This document shows, one piece after another, positions 7,850-16,104 of a stretch of DNA of 64,000 nt. The translations under genes and the position numbers were made by a program. The notes under the pieces were generated by a model. That model did no database searches, had not been told where the DNA came from, and saw nothing but the letters and a program-made list of their open reading frames with translations. How positions within the stretch are numbered: the first letter of the stretch is position 1; each line of letters begins with the position of its first letter. The stretch comes from Bacillota bacterium (lineage in GTDB: Bacteria; Bacillota; Clostridia; Acetivibrionales; DSM-1351): contig JAEYHZ010000046.1 in NCBI GenBank assembly GCA_023409265.1, positions 186,001 through 250,000 on the forward strand. Direction: 5' to 3'.

Positions 7850-10033
7850 TTATTTTGCCAGCTTGGATAGAATCACTGCTATTTCAGCCCTTGTTGTCAA
7901 TGCTTTTGGATTGATTTTGCTTCCCGAACCGCTGACAAGTCCGTTCTTGACAAGGACAGCGATAGCTTCTCTGGCATAACTGCTTATGAGGTAGGAATCG
8001 CTGAATTTATTTAATTCAGAGGTGTCCGCCGCGGCTAAGGGAATACCTGCTGCTTTCACAGCATTATATACCTGTACCATCATATCCTGTCTTGTGATGT
8101 TGGACTTTGGCGCAAACAGGCCTTTACCGGTTCCACTGGTAATACCCAGTGCCTTTGCGGTTCCGACAGCAGTATAATAATAGGAATCTTCAGGAACGTC
8201 TGAAAAATTACCGTTAAACTTGGCAGTAAGCCCCAGAGTTTTCATCAGCATCAGTATAAAATCGCCGCGTCTGGAGTTATTCATGGGCAAAAAGGTATTC
8301 TGCCCCACACCTGCTACAATTCCCTTCTCAAAAAGAGTATCAATAGGGTCTATAGCCCAATATACGTTTTGTCCCACATCTGTAAAGTATTTTGATTTAT
8401 AACTGATCTTAAGTCCCTGGCTTTGATTATGGAGCCTGTCCAGCGCTGTAACCACATAAACAAAACCATTAGTACTTGTGTTTGAAGTATCTGTAAACTT
8501 CTGAAGTCCGGTACTGTTTTTTCTGACAGTTGCAATAAGCCTTTTGGCACTTTCATTTGAGCTAATATCAATAGTTTCAGTATTTGAGTATCTATATATG
8601 GCATAATAGGCCGAAACAGAGTCACTGTCGTTCCAGGTCAACGTATTTCCTGCAGCACCTGAGCTGATTGTCCCATTAACCGGAATGGCGGGAGCTCTGC
8701 CGCCTTTCCATGGCATCACAGGAACAAGTGCCTTGCCCGACCACAAGTCATTTTGAAGAGCTGACACAACTTGCTGCATCGGAGTCTCAAATACATTGCC
8801 CATTCTGAACAGGGCACTGCCTTTTATTTCAGGCCTCAGGGTGTTGTGTTTTATTTGCCGTGTCATTTCAGGGACTCCATTGTCAACAGAGAAATCCCTG
8901 TCATTGGTGGAGGAGCCTTCATTAATCCTGTACAGAGCCTGTCCGATATACAAATGAACCTTCTTGCCGCTTACGGTATTTGACCACCAGGTAACCAGTT
9001 CACCGTATGGAGCAGCAGGATTGGCATAAGTAAAATAGATTTGGGGACAAATATAATCAATTATTTCCTCATCCACCCACTTCTTTGTATCAGCAAAACA
9101 CTTGTCATAATTTGTATAGGAGGAATTAGTATTGGATCCTGCCGGATCATCTTTTTTATTTCTCCAGATGGCAGAAGGGCTTATTCCAAACTTAACCCAG
9201 GGCTTTGCTGTGTTTATTTTTACAGACAATTCCTTTACAAGCAAATATGTGTTATTTCTTCTCCAATCCGCCTTACTGGTAAACTGCCCATTATTATATT
9301 TTTGGTATGTTGTATCATCACCCATCTCATTGGCGGCTGCCTCGTAATAGAAGTAATCATCAAAATGCACACCGTCAATATCATAGTTGTTTACTACCTC
9401 CATAACACAGTCCTCAACCCATTTCCTGGCAGCCGGAATACCCGGATCAAGCACAAATCTGCTGTTGGCAGTTTTTATCCAGTCGGGATGCTCCTGATAG
9501 ACACTCTTGGGAACGTTTAGAGAAGCCTTTGTGGCATCGCTTGTGTCCATTGAAACCCTATATGGATTAAACCAGGCGTGGAGCTCAAGATTTCTTTTGT
9601 GAGCCTCATCTATGGCAAACTGAAGAGGGTCGAAGCCTGGATCCTTCCCAAAGGTACCAGTCAGATAACGTGACCAGGGAACAAGGTTGGATTTATAAAA
9701 AGCGTCACCGGTGGAACGCACCTGTAGAAAAACTGCATTCATATTAAGTTCTGCAGCTTTGTCCAGCAAGCGTACAAGCTCCTCTTTGGATTTTTGAATC
9801 CTAAGATTATTATCGGTAATGGCTTTGGTTTTTGAGGATGGCCAGTCAAGATTTACAACCGTACTTATCCAGGCACCTCGCAGTTGTCTTTTGATTACGG
9901 GTGTAGAAGCCGGGAAATATTGTACATAGGGGTCCCAGGCGGCAGCCAGGGCTTTAAGGGGAAGAGAAGTTAAAAATATGAGGGTCAGGAGTAAACATGC
10001 AATGTGTACACGATAAATACGAAAATTATTCAT
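7850..10033 (-). CDS. SLH-anchored glycosyl-hydrolase-like (GHL10/DUF187) protein with Fn3 domain
   Basis: Secreted surface protein. It has a signal peptide (residues 1-31, ending near LKALAAA), then a TIM-barrel domain of the GHL10/DUF187 family (about 45-430) with hallmark segments RGAWISTVVNLDWP, FLQVRSTGDAFY, LHAWFNPYR, DGVHFDDYFY and YICPQIYFTY. A fibronectin-III-like domain follows (about 455-545) and then three SLH repeats (from about 560), the last ending with TRAEIAVILSKL, which would bind the secondary cell-wall polymer. Predicted to cleave or modify an extracellular or cell-wall glycan; the substrate is not established for most family members. The DDYF/DDY segment holds likely acidic catalytic residues (inference). 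Confidence 0.88.
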   Translation of the reverse strand: MNNFRIYRVHIACLLLTLIFLTSLPLKALAAAWDPYVQYFPASTPVIKRQLRGAWISTVVNLDWPSSKTKAITDNNLRIQKSKEELVRLLDKAAELNMNAVFLQVRSTGDAFYKSNLVPWSRYLTGTFGKDPGFDPLQFAIDEAHKRNLELHAWFNPYRVSMDTSDATKASLNVPKSVYQEHPDWIKTANSRFVLDPGIPAARKWVEDCVMEVVNNYDIDGVHFDDYFYYEAAANEMGDDTTYQKYNNGQFTSKADWRRNNTYLLVKELSVKINTAKPWVKFGISPSAIWRNKKDDPAGSNTNSSYTNYDKCFADTKKWVDEEIIDYICPQIYFTYANPAAPYGELVTWWSNTVSGKKVHLYIGQALYRINEGSSTNDRDFSVDNGVPEMTRQIKHNTLRPEIKGSALFRMGNVFETPMQQVVSALQNDLWSGKALVPVMPWKGGRAPAIPVNGTISSGAAGNTLTWNDSDSVSAYYAIYRYSNTETIDISSNESAKRLIATVRKNSTGLQKFTDTSNTSTNGFVYVVTALDRLHNQSQGLKISYKSKYFTDVGQNVYWAIDPIDTLFEKGIVAGVGQNTFLPMNNSRRGDFILMLMKTLGLTAKFNGNFSDVPEDSYYYTAVGTAKALGITSGTGKGLFAPKSNITRQDMMVQVYNAVKAAGIPLAAADTSELNKFSDSYLISSYAREAIAVLVKNGLVSGSGSKINPKALTTRAEIAVILSKLAK

Positions 10034-10325
10034 TCAAACCTCCTTCAGATAAATAGGCATAGTTTTTCAGGTTCGTTGTTCAGACTTCAGTCCTAAAAAA
10101 ACCATATAATCCAACTAAAAATATAAGTATTTTAATAAAAAGGAAATTGTCAGGCTATAATTTTAAAAAACCAGATAGACTTCATATATAAACAACATAA
10201 TTGATTTTTACATAAAAAAAATAAGGCTTTCCCGTATTTGTGTTACAGTATCAGCTTTACGATATTATGTTAACTTGTATTGGGTGAAGTGTCAACCGGA
10301 ATCATCTCATTGGTAGAAATTGCAA

Positions 10326-10355
10326 AGCGCCAGCAGGATGTTTCCCGCTGACGCT
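10326..10355 (-). terminator. Terminator of the MFS efflux gene
   Basis: A near-perfect hairpin read on the minus strand: AGCGTCAGCGGG pairs with CCTGCTGGCGCT, followed by TTTGC. It lies 38 bases beyond the efflux-gene stop. The remaining stretch 10034-10325 holds only AT-rich DNA with the presumed promoter of the GHL10-like gene and no gene that I can support. Confidence 0.7.
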
Positions 10356-10393
10356 AAAAGTACCGGTTTAATTTAATTGATTAATTAATTATC

Positions 10394-12415
10394 TTACTCA
10401 GACTTTTTAGGTTCCCGATAAAACAGCAGCAGTAAAATGGATAAAACACAGAAAACAGCAACCGTAATATACATTTGCTTGAACCCGGTACTCAGGGAGT
10501 CCTGAAAGGATTTTTCCAGATCGGGTTTAAGCTGATCTATTTTTTTGAGGTAATCCTTTTGTGACAGCTCAAAAGCTTGCGGTACCGCTTCTTTCAGTTC
10601 ATCCATTTTTGCAATTGTATCCTTCATTAAAGCCCTCTGTGCCTTCATACCGGTTACAGCTCCCTGAAGAGCTGCTTTGTCGACGCCGGGACTTCCCGGG
10701 CCTCCTGCAGTTTTACCTGCTTCCATTTGAGATATTGCAGTATCAATTCCTGTAATCCCCTGATTCAGTCCGTCTATGCCCTTTTGAACACCTTCAAGAA
10801 TTCCGGCAATTACTTCAGGAGTGTTCTGACTATACATGTATTCTGAAAACTCCCGGGCTCTTTGCGCAATATTAGTAACATCAGCAGATTGCAGGGCTTT
10901 CAAGGATTCTTCCGGTAAGTCTTTCCCATTACCCATGTCAAAATTAATTGAACTTATGCTGTTGAAATCCGGGATATTAACATCCTTCAGCATTTCTGCC
11001 ATCCTGGGATCCTTTTTCATCTGTTCGATGTTTTTATTCAGCTCGGCTGTTTGACTTATTGCAGGAACAGATGGTTGAGGAAGCAGGCTCATGAGGTTAT
11101 CCTTGGCAACAACCCCGGCCTGTGCAAGGAACCCGATCATAATGGACGGGGCAATAATAGTACCTATAGACCTGACCAATGACAGGGTTGCCAGTGCGGA
11201 ATTAGCCTGCTCTTTTCTGGTATTGCCAAGCATCATATAATTCAGCGGTGATCCCATGACAAATCCCAGGCCGGTACCAATTAGTGCCAGGCTTATGAGA
11301 ACAGCCGCCAGATTGTTGACCTGGGTAGCAATGAGGGCAAGAAACAGCGAGCCTGCAAGAGAAACCAAAAAGCCGCCTTTTAAAACTTTTCCGGCTCCGT
11401 AGCGGTCAACCAGCCTGCCGCTCATTGGAGCACCGATTGCAGTAAATACACCCAGAATTGTTACAAAGTAGCCGCCTTTACCTGTTGCAATATGAAGAGC
11501 ATTCTCTGAAAACTGAGGTACAAATATCATACCCATCATGCATATTCCCACAAAAAAGCCTACTACCAGAGTAATAAGAATTTTTGGTGTAGTAAAATAC
11601 TTCAGGTTTAGAATAGGGTCCTGTGCTTTTTTCTCTATAAAAATAAATACCGGTAACAGCAGAACAAACAGCAGCAAAAATGGGTAAACACCAGTACTCT
11701 TCAGTGTGTTTCCAAAATCAAAAAAGTCTATGTTCTTAAGGCCGTATATTAGAGAAAGAATCATAACGACAATTACAGCTGTACCCCAAATATCAATTTT
11801 TCCCGTTTTTTCAAGAGACTTGTTAACCGGAAGAAATACTATTCCGAATATAATAATAATGACACTTATGGGCAGATTGATGTAAAAGAGAAACTGCCAG
11901 TTTTCTATGCCAAAGATATCCAGAATTGCACTTCCCAAAGAAGAACCCATTATATTTGCCAGACCGTAAACCCCTCCCAGAAGCCCAAGTGCCATTCCAC
12001 GCTTTTCCTCAGGAAAGGTGGTTCCAAACTCGGCATTTGCAATTGGCATTATACCGCCGCCTCCAATTGCCTGAATAACACGCCCGGTCAAAAGGATGGG
12101 AAAACTGCTGAAATTCTCTGATAGTCCGCATATTAGCGAACCTAGTCCGAATAATGTTATACAGACAAGATATACATGCTTTCTCCCAATTCTATCGGCA
12201 ATTTTACCTGAAACAGGTATTGAAGCTGCATAAGCCAGAGTAAATATTGTTATCATCCATATTCCTGTCTTGTCACTTACACCGAGATTTGCCTGGATGA
12301 CTGTTCTGGCAGGTGTTACTATACCGGTGTCAATTGCACCCATGAAAATACCAAGCATATAAAGAAACATTAACATTCCAAGCTTGGGCTTAACCTTTGA
12401 ATTTAGTTGCTCCAT
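10394..12415 (-). CDS. MFS drug/proton antiporter, DHA2 (EmrB/QacA) type, with large C-terminal insertion
   Basis: Multidrug exporter of the 14-helix DHA2 family. Residues 1-430 carry about 13 membrane helices with the motif A-like GKIADRIGRKHVY and motif C-like GGVYGLANIMGSSLG. Unusually, about residues 440-645 form a long hydrophilic, helical, Gln/Met/Lys-rich region inserted before the last helix (about 648-666, MYITVAVFCVLSILLLLFY); typical relatives have only a short loop here. At 673 aa it is about 150-200 residues longer than usual. A clear SD (AGGAGA) precedes ATG. It lies 18 bases downstream of the TetR gene in the same direction, so the two form an operon. Confidence 0.9.
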   Translation of the reverse strand: MEQLNSKVKPKLGMLMFLYMLGIFMGAIDTGIVTPARTVIQANLGVSDKTGIWMITIFTLAYAASIPVSGKIADRIGRKHVYLVCITLFGLGSLICGLSENFSSFPILLTGRVIQAIGGGGIMPIANAEFGTTFPEEKRGMALGLLGGVYGLANIMGSSLGSAILDIFGIENWQFLFYINLPISVIIIIFGIVFLPVNKSLEKTGKIDIWGTAVIVVMILSLIYGLKNIDFFDFGNTLKSTGVYPFLLLFVLLLPVFIFIEKKAQDPILNLKYFTTPKILITLVVGFFVGICMMGMIFVPQFSENALHIATGKGGYFVTILGVFTAIGAPMSGRLVDRYGAGKVLKGGFLVSLAGSLFLALIATQVNNLAAVLISLALIGTGLGFVMGSPLNYMMLGNTRKEQANSALATLSLVRSIGTIIAPSIMIGFLAQAGVVAKDNLMSLLPQPSVPAISQTAELNKNIEQMKKDPRMAEMLKDVNIPDFNSISSINFDMGNGKDLPEESLKALQSADVTNIAQRAREFSEYMYSQNTPEVIAGILEGVQKGIDGLNQGITGIDTAISQMEAGKTAGGPGSPGVDKAALQGAVTGMKAQRALMKDTIAKMDELKEAVPQAFELSQKDYLKKIDQLKPDLEKSFQDSLSTGFKQMYITVAVFCVLSILLLLFYREPKKSE

Positions 12416-12433
12416 AATCCATCTCCTTTTATT

Positions 12434-13018
12434 TTACGAAATCCTATTTTCCAAGAGGTCCAAAAGGGCTGTCAGCGATGGTTCAAGCCTGCTGAATTCA
12501 GCCTCCTCATTGGAGTATGAAATAAGAATGTGAGAAATAATATCACAAGTATCCATTACCTCATTAGAATTTTCCGGCTTTTTACTGCCGCCTTTACCAT
12601 TGTCAATCACTTTAAATACTTTCTCCCATATCTGGTTTCTCAGAAGCTTTCTTTTTTCACTTATTTTATTTACGTTCATATCTTCAGTGTTTTCAATGGG
12701 GTGCGTCTGGAACCATTCACCATGAACGTTGATCATAAAATTATTTAGTTCATTATAAATAATTTCAAGTTTATCAATTGCAGTAACAGAAGCTTTAATA
12801 TTCTGGTCAATCCTTCTGAGCATCAGATTCCACTCGGTTAGAAGGATTTCAGCAATTATCTGGTTTTTTGAACTGTAGTAATTGTATACGGTACCTGTAG
12901 CAACACCACATCTGGCTGCTATATTTCTTATGTTCAATTCCGAATAACCTGTCTCCTTAATCAATTGGCGGGTTACAGACAGTATATCTTCCTTCACATT
13001 GTTTAAATTCTTTGGCAT
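12434..13018 (-). CDS. TetR-family repressor of the efflux operon
   Basis: Ligand-responsive repressor. The N-terminal helix-turn-helix spans about residues 8-55 (IRNIAARCGVATGTVYNYYSSKNQIIAEIL, the TetR signature). The C-terminal ligand domain is divergent. SD GGAGG lies 5 bases before ATG. Two tandem 13-bp palindromes immediately upstream (13046-13073) are the obvious operators, implying autorepression and co-regulation of the adjacent exporter. The inducer is unknown, probably an exported toxic compound. Confidence 0.93.
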   Translation of the reverse strand: MPKNLNNVKEDILSVTRQLIKETGYSELNIRNIAARCGVATGTVYNYYSSKNQIIAEILLTEWNLMLRRIDQNIKASVTAIDKLEIIYNELNNFMINVHGEWFQTHPIENTEDMNVNKISEKRKLLRNQIWEKVFKVIDNGKGGSKKPENSNEVMDTCDIISHILISYSNEEAEFSRLEPSLTALLDLLENRIS

Positions 13019-13045
13019 TTTTCCTCCATTATATTTTCTTCATAA

Positions 13046-13073
13046 TGAACAGCGTTCATGTGAACACTGTTCA
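13046..13073. promoter_or_regulatory. Tandem TetR operators upstream of the tetR-efflux operon
   Basis: TGAACAGCGTTCA (13046-13058) and TGAACACTGTTCA (13061-13073) are two palindromes with centres 15 bp apart, and together they form a larger palindrome (13042-13077). This is a typical arrangement for two TetR dimers on one DNA face-pair. It lies 28 bases upstream of the tetR start codon. Confidence 0.85.
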
Positions 13074-13277
13074 TTATAATTTATTTTTATGTATTTATCA
13101 ATATAAAATTATCAGTATTAAAACTTCTTGAGATTTCTGATAACATGTATATAGAATATGCATAATGCAATTAGAACGTTAAAAACTAAAACTATAGTAA
13201 ATACAGCAAGATTTGCAGCTGTTAAGGGAAAAAATCCCGGTAAAATAGATTTATATAAAAAGAAATGGAGATAAACG

Positions 13278-13958
13278 ATGGAAATAAGTGTATTTGAAGT
13301 TTTGGGTCCGATCATGATAGGCCCATCCAGCTCTCATACCGCAGGTGCTGCAAAGATAGCGCGGATTGCCAGGTCTGTTGCAAATGAAGATATTAAAAGA
13401 GTGGTTTTTGGCCTTCATGGATCGTTTGCCAAAACCTATAAGGGACATGGAACGGATAAGGCTCTTGTAGCAGGTATTCTGGGAATGAAGGAGGATGACG
13501 AAAATATCAGGAACTCCTTTACTATTGCAGAAATGAACGGTATAGACTATCAATTCCGGGAGGTTGAGCTTACCAATGCTCATGACAATTCCGTATTGAT
13601 AGAAGTTATTGACAGTCATAACAAGTATCATAAGCTTATAGGAGCTTCCATCGGCGGAGGCAGTGTTATTATCACCAATATAGACGATTTCGATGTGGAA
13701 ATAACAGCAGAAAACCCTGTTATCATTATAAAGATGAAGGACACCAAGGGTATGGTAAGTGAGATATCTTCCCTCCTGGCTAAAAATAATATAAATATAG
13801 GAGTCATGAGAGTAAGCAGGAATGAAAAAGGGTCCGAAGCGTCCACAGTAATCGAAACAGATGAAGAAATCTCACATACAATAATTGATGAGCTCAAAAA
13901 GATAGAAAATCTATATGATGTGAAGGTAATGAACTTCACAGAAAATAAGAGCTTTTGA
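13278..13958 (+). CDS. sdaAB: L-serine dehydratase, iron-sulfur-dependent, beta subunit
   Basis: Small subunit of the oxygen-sensitive [4Fe-4S] L-serine ammonia-lyase (serine to pyruvate plus ammonia). The family N-terminus is seen (SVFEVLGPIMIGPSSSHTAG), with a C-terminal ACT domain (about residues 148-220) likely to sense an amino acid. Length 226 aa is typical. SD GGAG precedes ATG 13278. It is followed by the alpha subunit after 27 bases; both are needed for activity in Firmicutes. Confidence 0.95.
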   Translation: MEISVFEVLGPIMIGPSSSHTAGAAKIARIARSVANEDIKRVVFGLHGSFAKTYKGHGTDKALVAGILGMKEDDENIRNSFTIAEMNGIDYQFREVELTNAHDNSVLIEVIDSHNKYHKLIGASIGGGSVIITNIDDFDVEITAENPVIIIKMKDTKGMVSEISSLLAKNNINIGVMRVSRNEKGSEASTVIETDEEISHTIIDELKKIENLYDVKVMNFTENKSF

Positions 13959-13985
13959 ATGAGGATAATTAACGAGGAGAATTTT

Positions 13986-14858
13986 ATGTACAGTAATGGA
14001 AGAGAACTATTGGAGTTGACTAATGTCAGAAATTTAAGGTTATCCGACATCATTCTTGAAAATGAAATAAAAATATCCGGCAAGACCGAACAAGAGGTCA
14101 AGGATGTAATGAGAAGAAGGTACAATATCATGAAGGAATCTGCCCAAAAAGCTTTGACAGCCCCTCAGGAGACGGTTGGGGGAATGATTGCAGGAGATTC
14201 CAAAAGAATCAATGATTACTCTGATGAGGGTAAAACCATTTCAGGTGACTTTATGGGAAAAGTAATGGCTAGAGCGCTTTCTTCCTGCGAAGTTAACGCT
14301 TCCATGGGAAGAGTATGTGCTGCACCTACGGCAGGTTCCTGTGGAATAGTCCCTGCCGTAATCATCTCTGTATGCGAGAAGCTTGGGTTGGATGAGGAAA
14401 GCGCTATAAGGGGACTCATTACCTGCTCCGGCATCGGAGCAATAATTGTAAAGCACGCTACTGTGGCCGGAGCAGAAGGCGGATGCCAGGCCGAATGCGG
14501 AGTAGCTGCAGCCATGAGCGCAGCCGCCGTGGTTGAGCTGGCCGGCGGAACACCTGAGATGAGCCTTCATGCAGCGGCAATCTCACTGAAGAATATACTG
14601 GGGCTGGTGTGTGACCCCGTAGCCGGCCTGGTAGAGGTGCCCTGCGCCAAAAGGAATGCCTCTCAGGCTGTAAATGCTGTTACCTCTGCTGACCTTGCTC
14701 TGGCAGGAATAAAAAGCAATGTGCCCTTTGATGAAGTGGTGGAGGCAATGTACAAGGTAGGAAAAATGCTGCCCTATCAGCTTAGGGAGACAGCCATGGG
14801 AGGCATTGCAGCCTCTGAAACTGCCAGAAAGATTGCAGCAAATATTTTCGGCAGATAA
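13986..14858 (+). CDS. sdaAA: L-serine dehydratase, iron-sulfur-dependent, alpha subunit
   Basis: Catalytic iron-sulfur subunit. The cysteines expected to bind the cluster are in conserved contexts: CAAPTAGSCGIVPA, ITCSGIG, CQAECG and CDPVAGLVEVPCAKRN. ATG 13986 is chosen for GAGGAGA 5-6 bases upstream; the ORF start at 13959 lies directly against the sdaAB stop and lacks an SD. 290 aa, normal for the split clostridial enzyme. Confidence 0.95.
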   Translation: MYSNGRELLELTNVRNLRLSDIILENEIKISGKTEQEVKDVMRRRYNIMKESAQKALTAPQETVGGMIAGDSKRINDYSDEGKTISGDFMGKVMARALSSCEVNASMGRVCAAPTAGSCGIVPAVIISVCEKLGLDEESAIRGLITCSGIGAIIVKHATVAGAEGGCQAECGVAAAMSAAAVVELAGGTPEMSLHAAAISLKNILGLVCDPVAGLVEVPCAKRNASQAVNAVTSADLALAGIKSNVPFDEVVEAMYKVGKMLPYQLRETAMGGIAASETARKIAANIFGR

Positions 14859-14863
14859 TAAGG

Positions 14864-14904
14864 AAACCCATAAGCGCGGCCGAAAAGCCAGGCTTATGGG
14901 TTTT
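14864..14904. terminator. Terminator after sdaAA, shared with convergent YjfB-like gene
   Basis: AAACCCATAAGC (14864-14875) pairs perfectly with GCTTATGGGTTT (14892-14903), followed by TTTTA on the plus strand. It lies between the convergent sdaAA and the small minus-strand gene and can serve both. Confidence 0.85.
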
Positions 14905-14920
14905 ATGTACTTGATATGTA

Positions 14921-15097
14921 TCAGATACTCTGATCGAAATTACCTCCAAGGTGTGGGTTTACACTTAGTTCCATCATTTTGGTCAAGGCTTCAGAATCTT
15001 CCAAAGCCGAATTCATTGCGAGTTTTGTCACGGCCAGCCCGACTTTCTCGCTTACAGAAGCTTGTGACTTTAACACTGATAATTCAGCTATATCCAT
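14921..15097 (-). CDS. YjfB-family small protein (putative motility protein)
   Basis: A 58-aa protein read on the minus strand, starting MDIAELSVLKSQASVSEKVG and ending NPHLGGNFDQSI. The pattern (MDI-ALS at the start, a helix ending in LAVTKLAMNSALE, then TKMME and a short Pro/Gly tail) matches the YjfB putative-motility family known in Bacillus and clostridia. A strong SD (AGAAGGAGTGG) lies upstream. The function of the family is not established; in several genomes members sit near flagellar genes, which is not the case here. Confidence 0.78.
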   Translation of the reverse strand: MDIAELSVLKSQASVSEKVGLAVTKLAMNSALEDSEALTKMMELSVNPHLGGNFDQSI

Positions 15098-15248
15098 TTT
15101 AAACCACTCCTTCTAAGATTATTTATGATAACCAGCTATGTTTTTTTTATATATTTACCAATATATTATAATTTTACACCATTCAACATAAAACTACAAC
15201 ATATTTGTGGGTATATTTGCTTATTTAGAAATAGTTTAACTTTAATAT

Positions 15249-15896
15249 ATGGGCTTTTTACTTTGGTTTGATTTGATTGACAAATCTTCATGGTCCTATA
15301 AGCTGCAGGATATTGATGAAGGATACCAACGTTTGGACTTGACTGATTTTGCAACTGAAGGCGGCAGCGAATCATATGATTCCGGGGTTCAAATTCCTAA
15401 CGGTAGATGGTACTATTATACAGCTACCTATGATGGTAGCACTGTGAAAATTTATATAAACAGTGTTCTTAAAAAGACAGAGCGCTATGAGGGTGACCTT
15501 TCTAACTCCTCCGGTCCGTTGTGGATAGGGGGAACAACCGACAGCATATTCTTTAAAGGTATGATGGATGAGTTGAGAATTTACAACTATGCGCTGGAAC
15601 CACAAGACATAAAAACTTTATTCAACAAAAAGGATAAGCTGGTTTTAATTGATGCAGAGGTAAAAAAGCTAAAGTCATTTCCATTGAACAGCACTAGGAC
15701 ATTAAACTCACAAAGGGAGTTCGTAAATGGATGGCCCCCGGTTTATACCACCCATATGGCAACATATACTTCTTCCAATACCAAGGTGGTAACGGTGTCC
15801 AAAGGAGGTTTAGTAAAGGCTGTTGGCAAAGGTACAGCGACAATCACTGTTTCCCATGGTTTATACAGTGTCAAAGCAACTGTGACAGTTCCATAG
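15249..15896 (+). pseudogene. LamG/Big_2 surface-protein remnant
   Basis: Readable as 215 codons, but it begins inside a laminin-G/concanavalin-like jelly-roll (YDSGVQIPNGRWYYYTATYDG, LWIGGTTD, FKGMMDELRIYNYAL) and continues into one bacterial Ig-like Big_2 domain (ATYTSSNTKVVTVSKGGLVKAVGKGTATITV). There is no signal peptide, no SD near 15249, and the first strands of the LamG fold are missing. It is therefore most likely the 3' end of a larger secreted carbohydrate-binding protein whose 5' part has been lost. An alternative is an unrecognised frameshift upstream, but 15098-15248 shows no matching coding sequence. Confidence 0.65.
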
Positions 15897-15909
15897 CTTT
15901 GTGATTAAG

Positions 15910-15940
15910 AATCCAAGAGACAAAAACTCTTAGATTTTTT
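15910..15940 (+). terminator. Terminator after the LamG/Big_2 remnant
   Basis: AATCCAAGAG pairs with CTCTTAGATT (one mismatch), loop ACAAAAA, followed by TTTTTT. The retained terminator supports this being the tail of a once complete gene. Confidence 0.7.
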
Positions 15941-16001
15941 ATTTTGAAAAATCAGCAATAAAGATCGTCAGACAAAAATCAACCTATTCCAATCATATTC
16001 C

Positions 16002-16030
16002 TTGACTGGCACAATAACTAAACGTATAAT
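16002..16030 (+). promoter_or_regulatory. SigA-type promoter of the methionine/C1 operon
   Basis: TTGACT (16002-16007), 17-bp spacer, TATAAT (16025-16030). This gives a leader of about 68 bases before the ATG at 16105. I do not recognise a SAM, cobalamin or THF riboswitch in that leader. Confidence 0.75.
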
Positions 16031-16104
16031 ATTCCAAAGGGTATACAGCGCGGCCCATAGGCCTTGAAACTACACCCCGTATTAGAATAAGGAATTGTGT
16101 TGCC

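Noticed and set aside
9041..9520. 159-codon plus-strand ORF inside the GHL10-like gene
   Set aside because: Antisense shadow of a well-supported coding region; no SD or family features.
16037..16104. Possible methionine-related riboswitch in the MTHFR leader
   Set aside because: Only about 68 bases; no SAM, cobalamin or tetrahydrofolate aptamer motif could be found.
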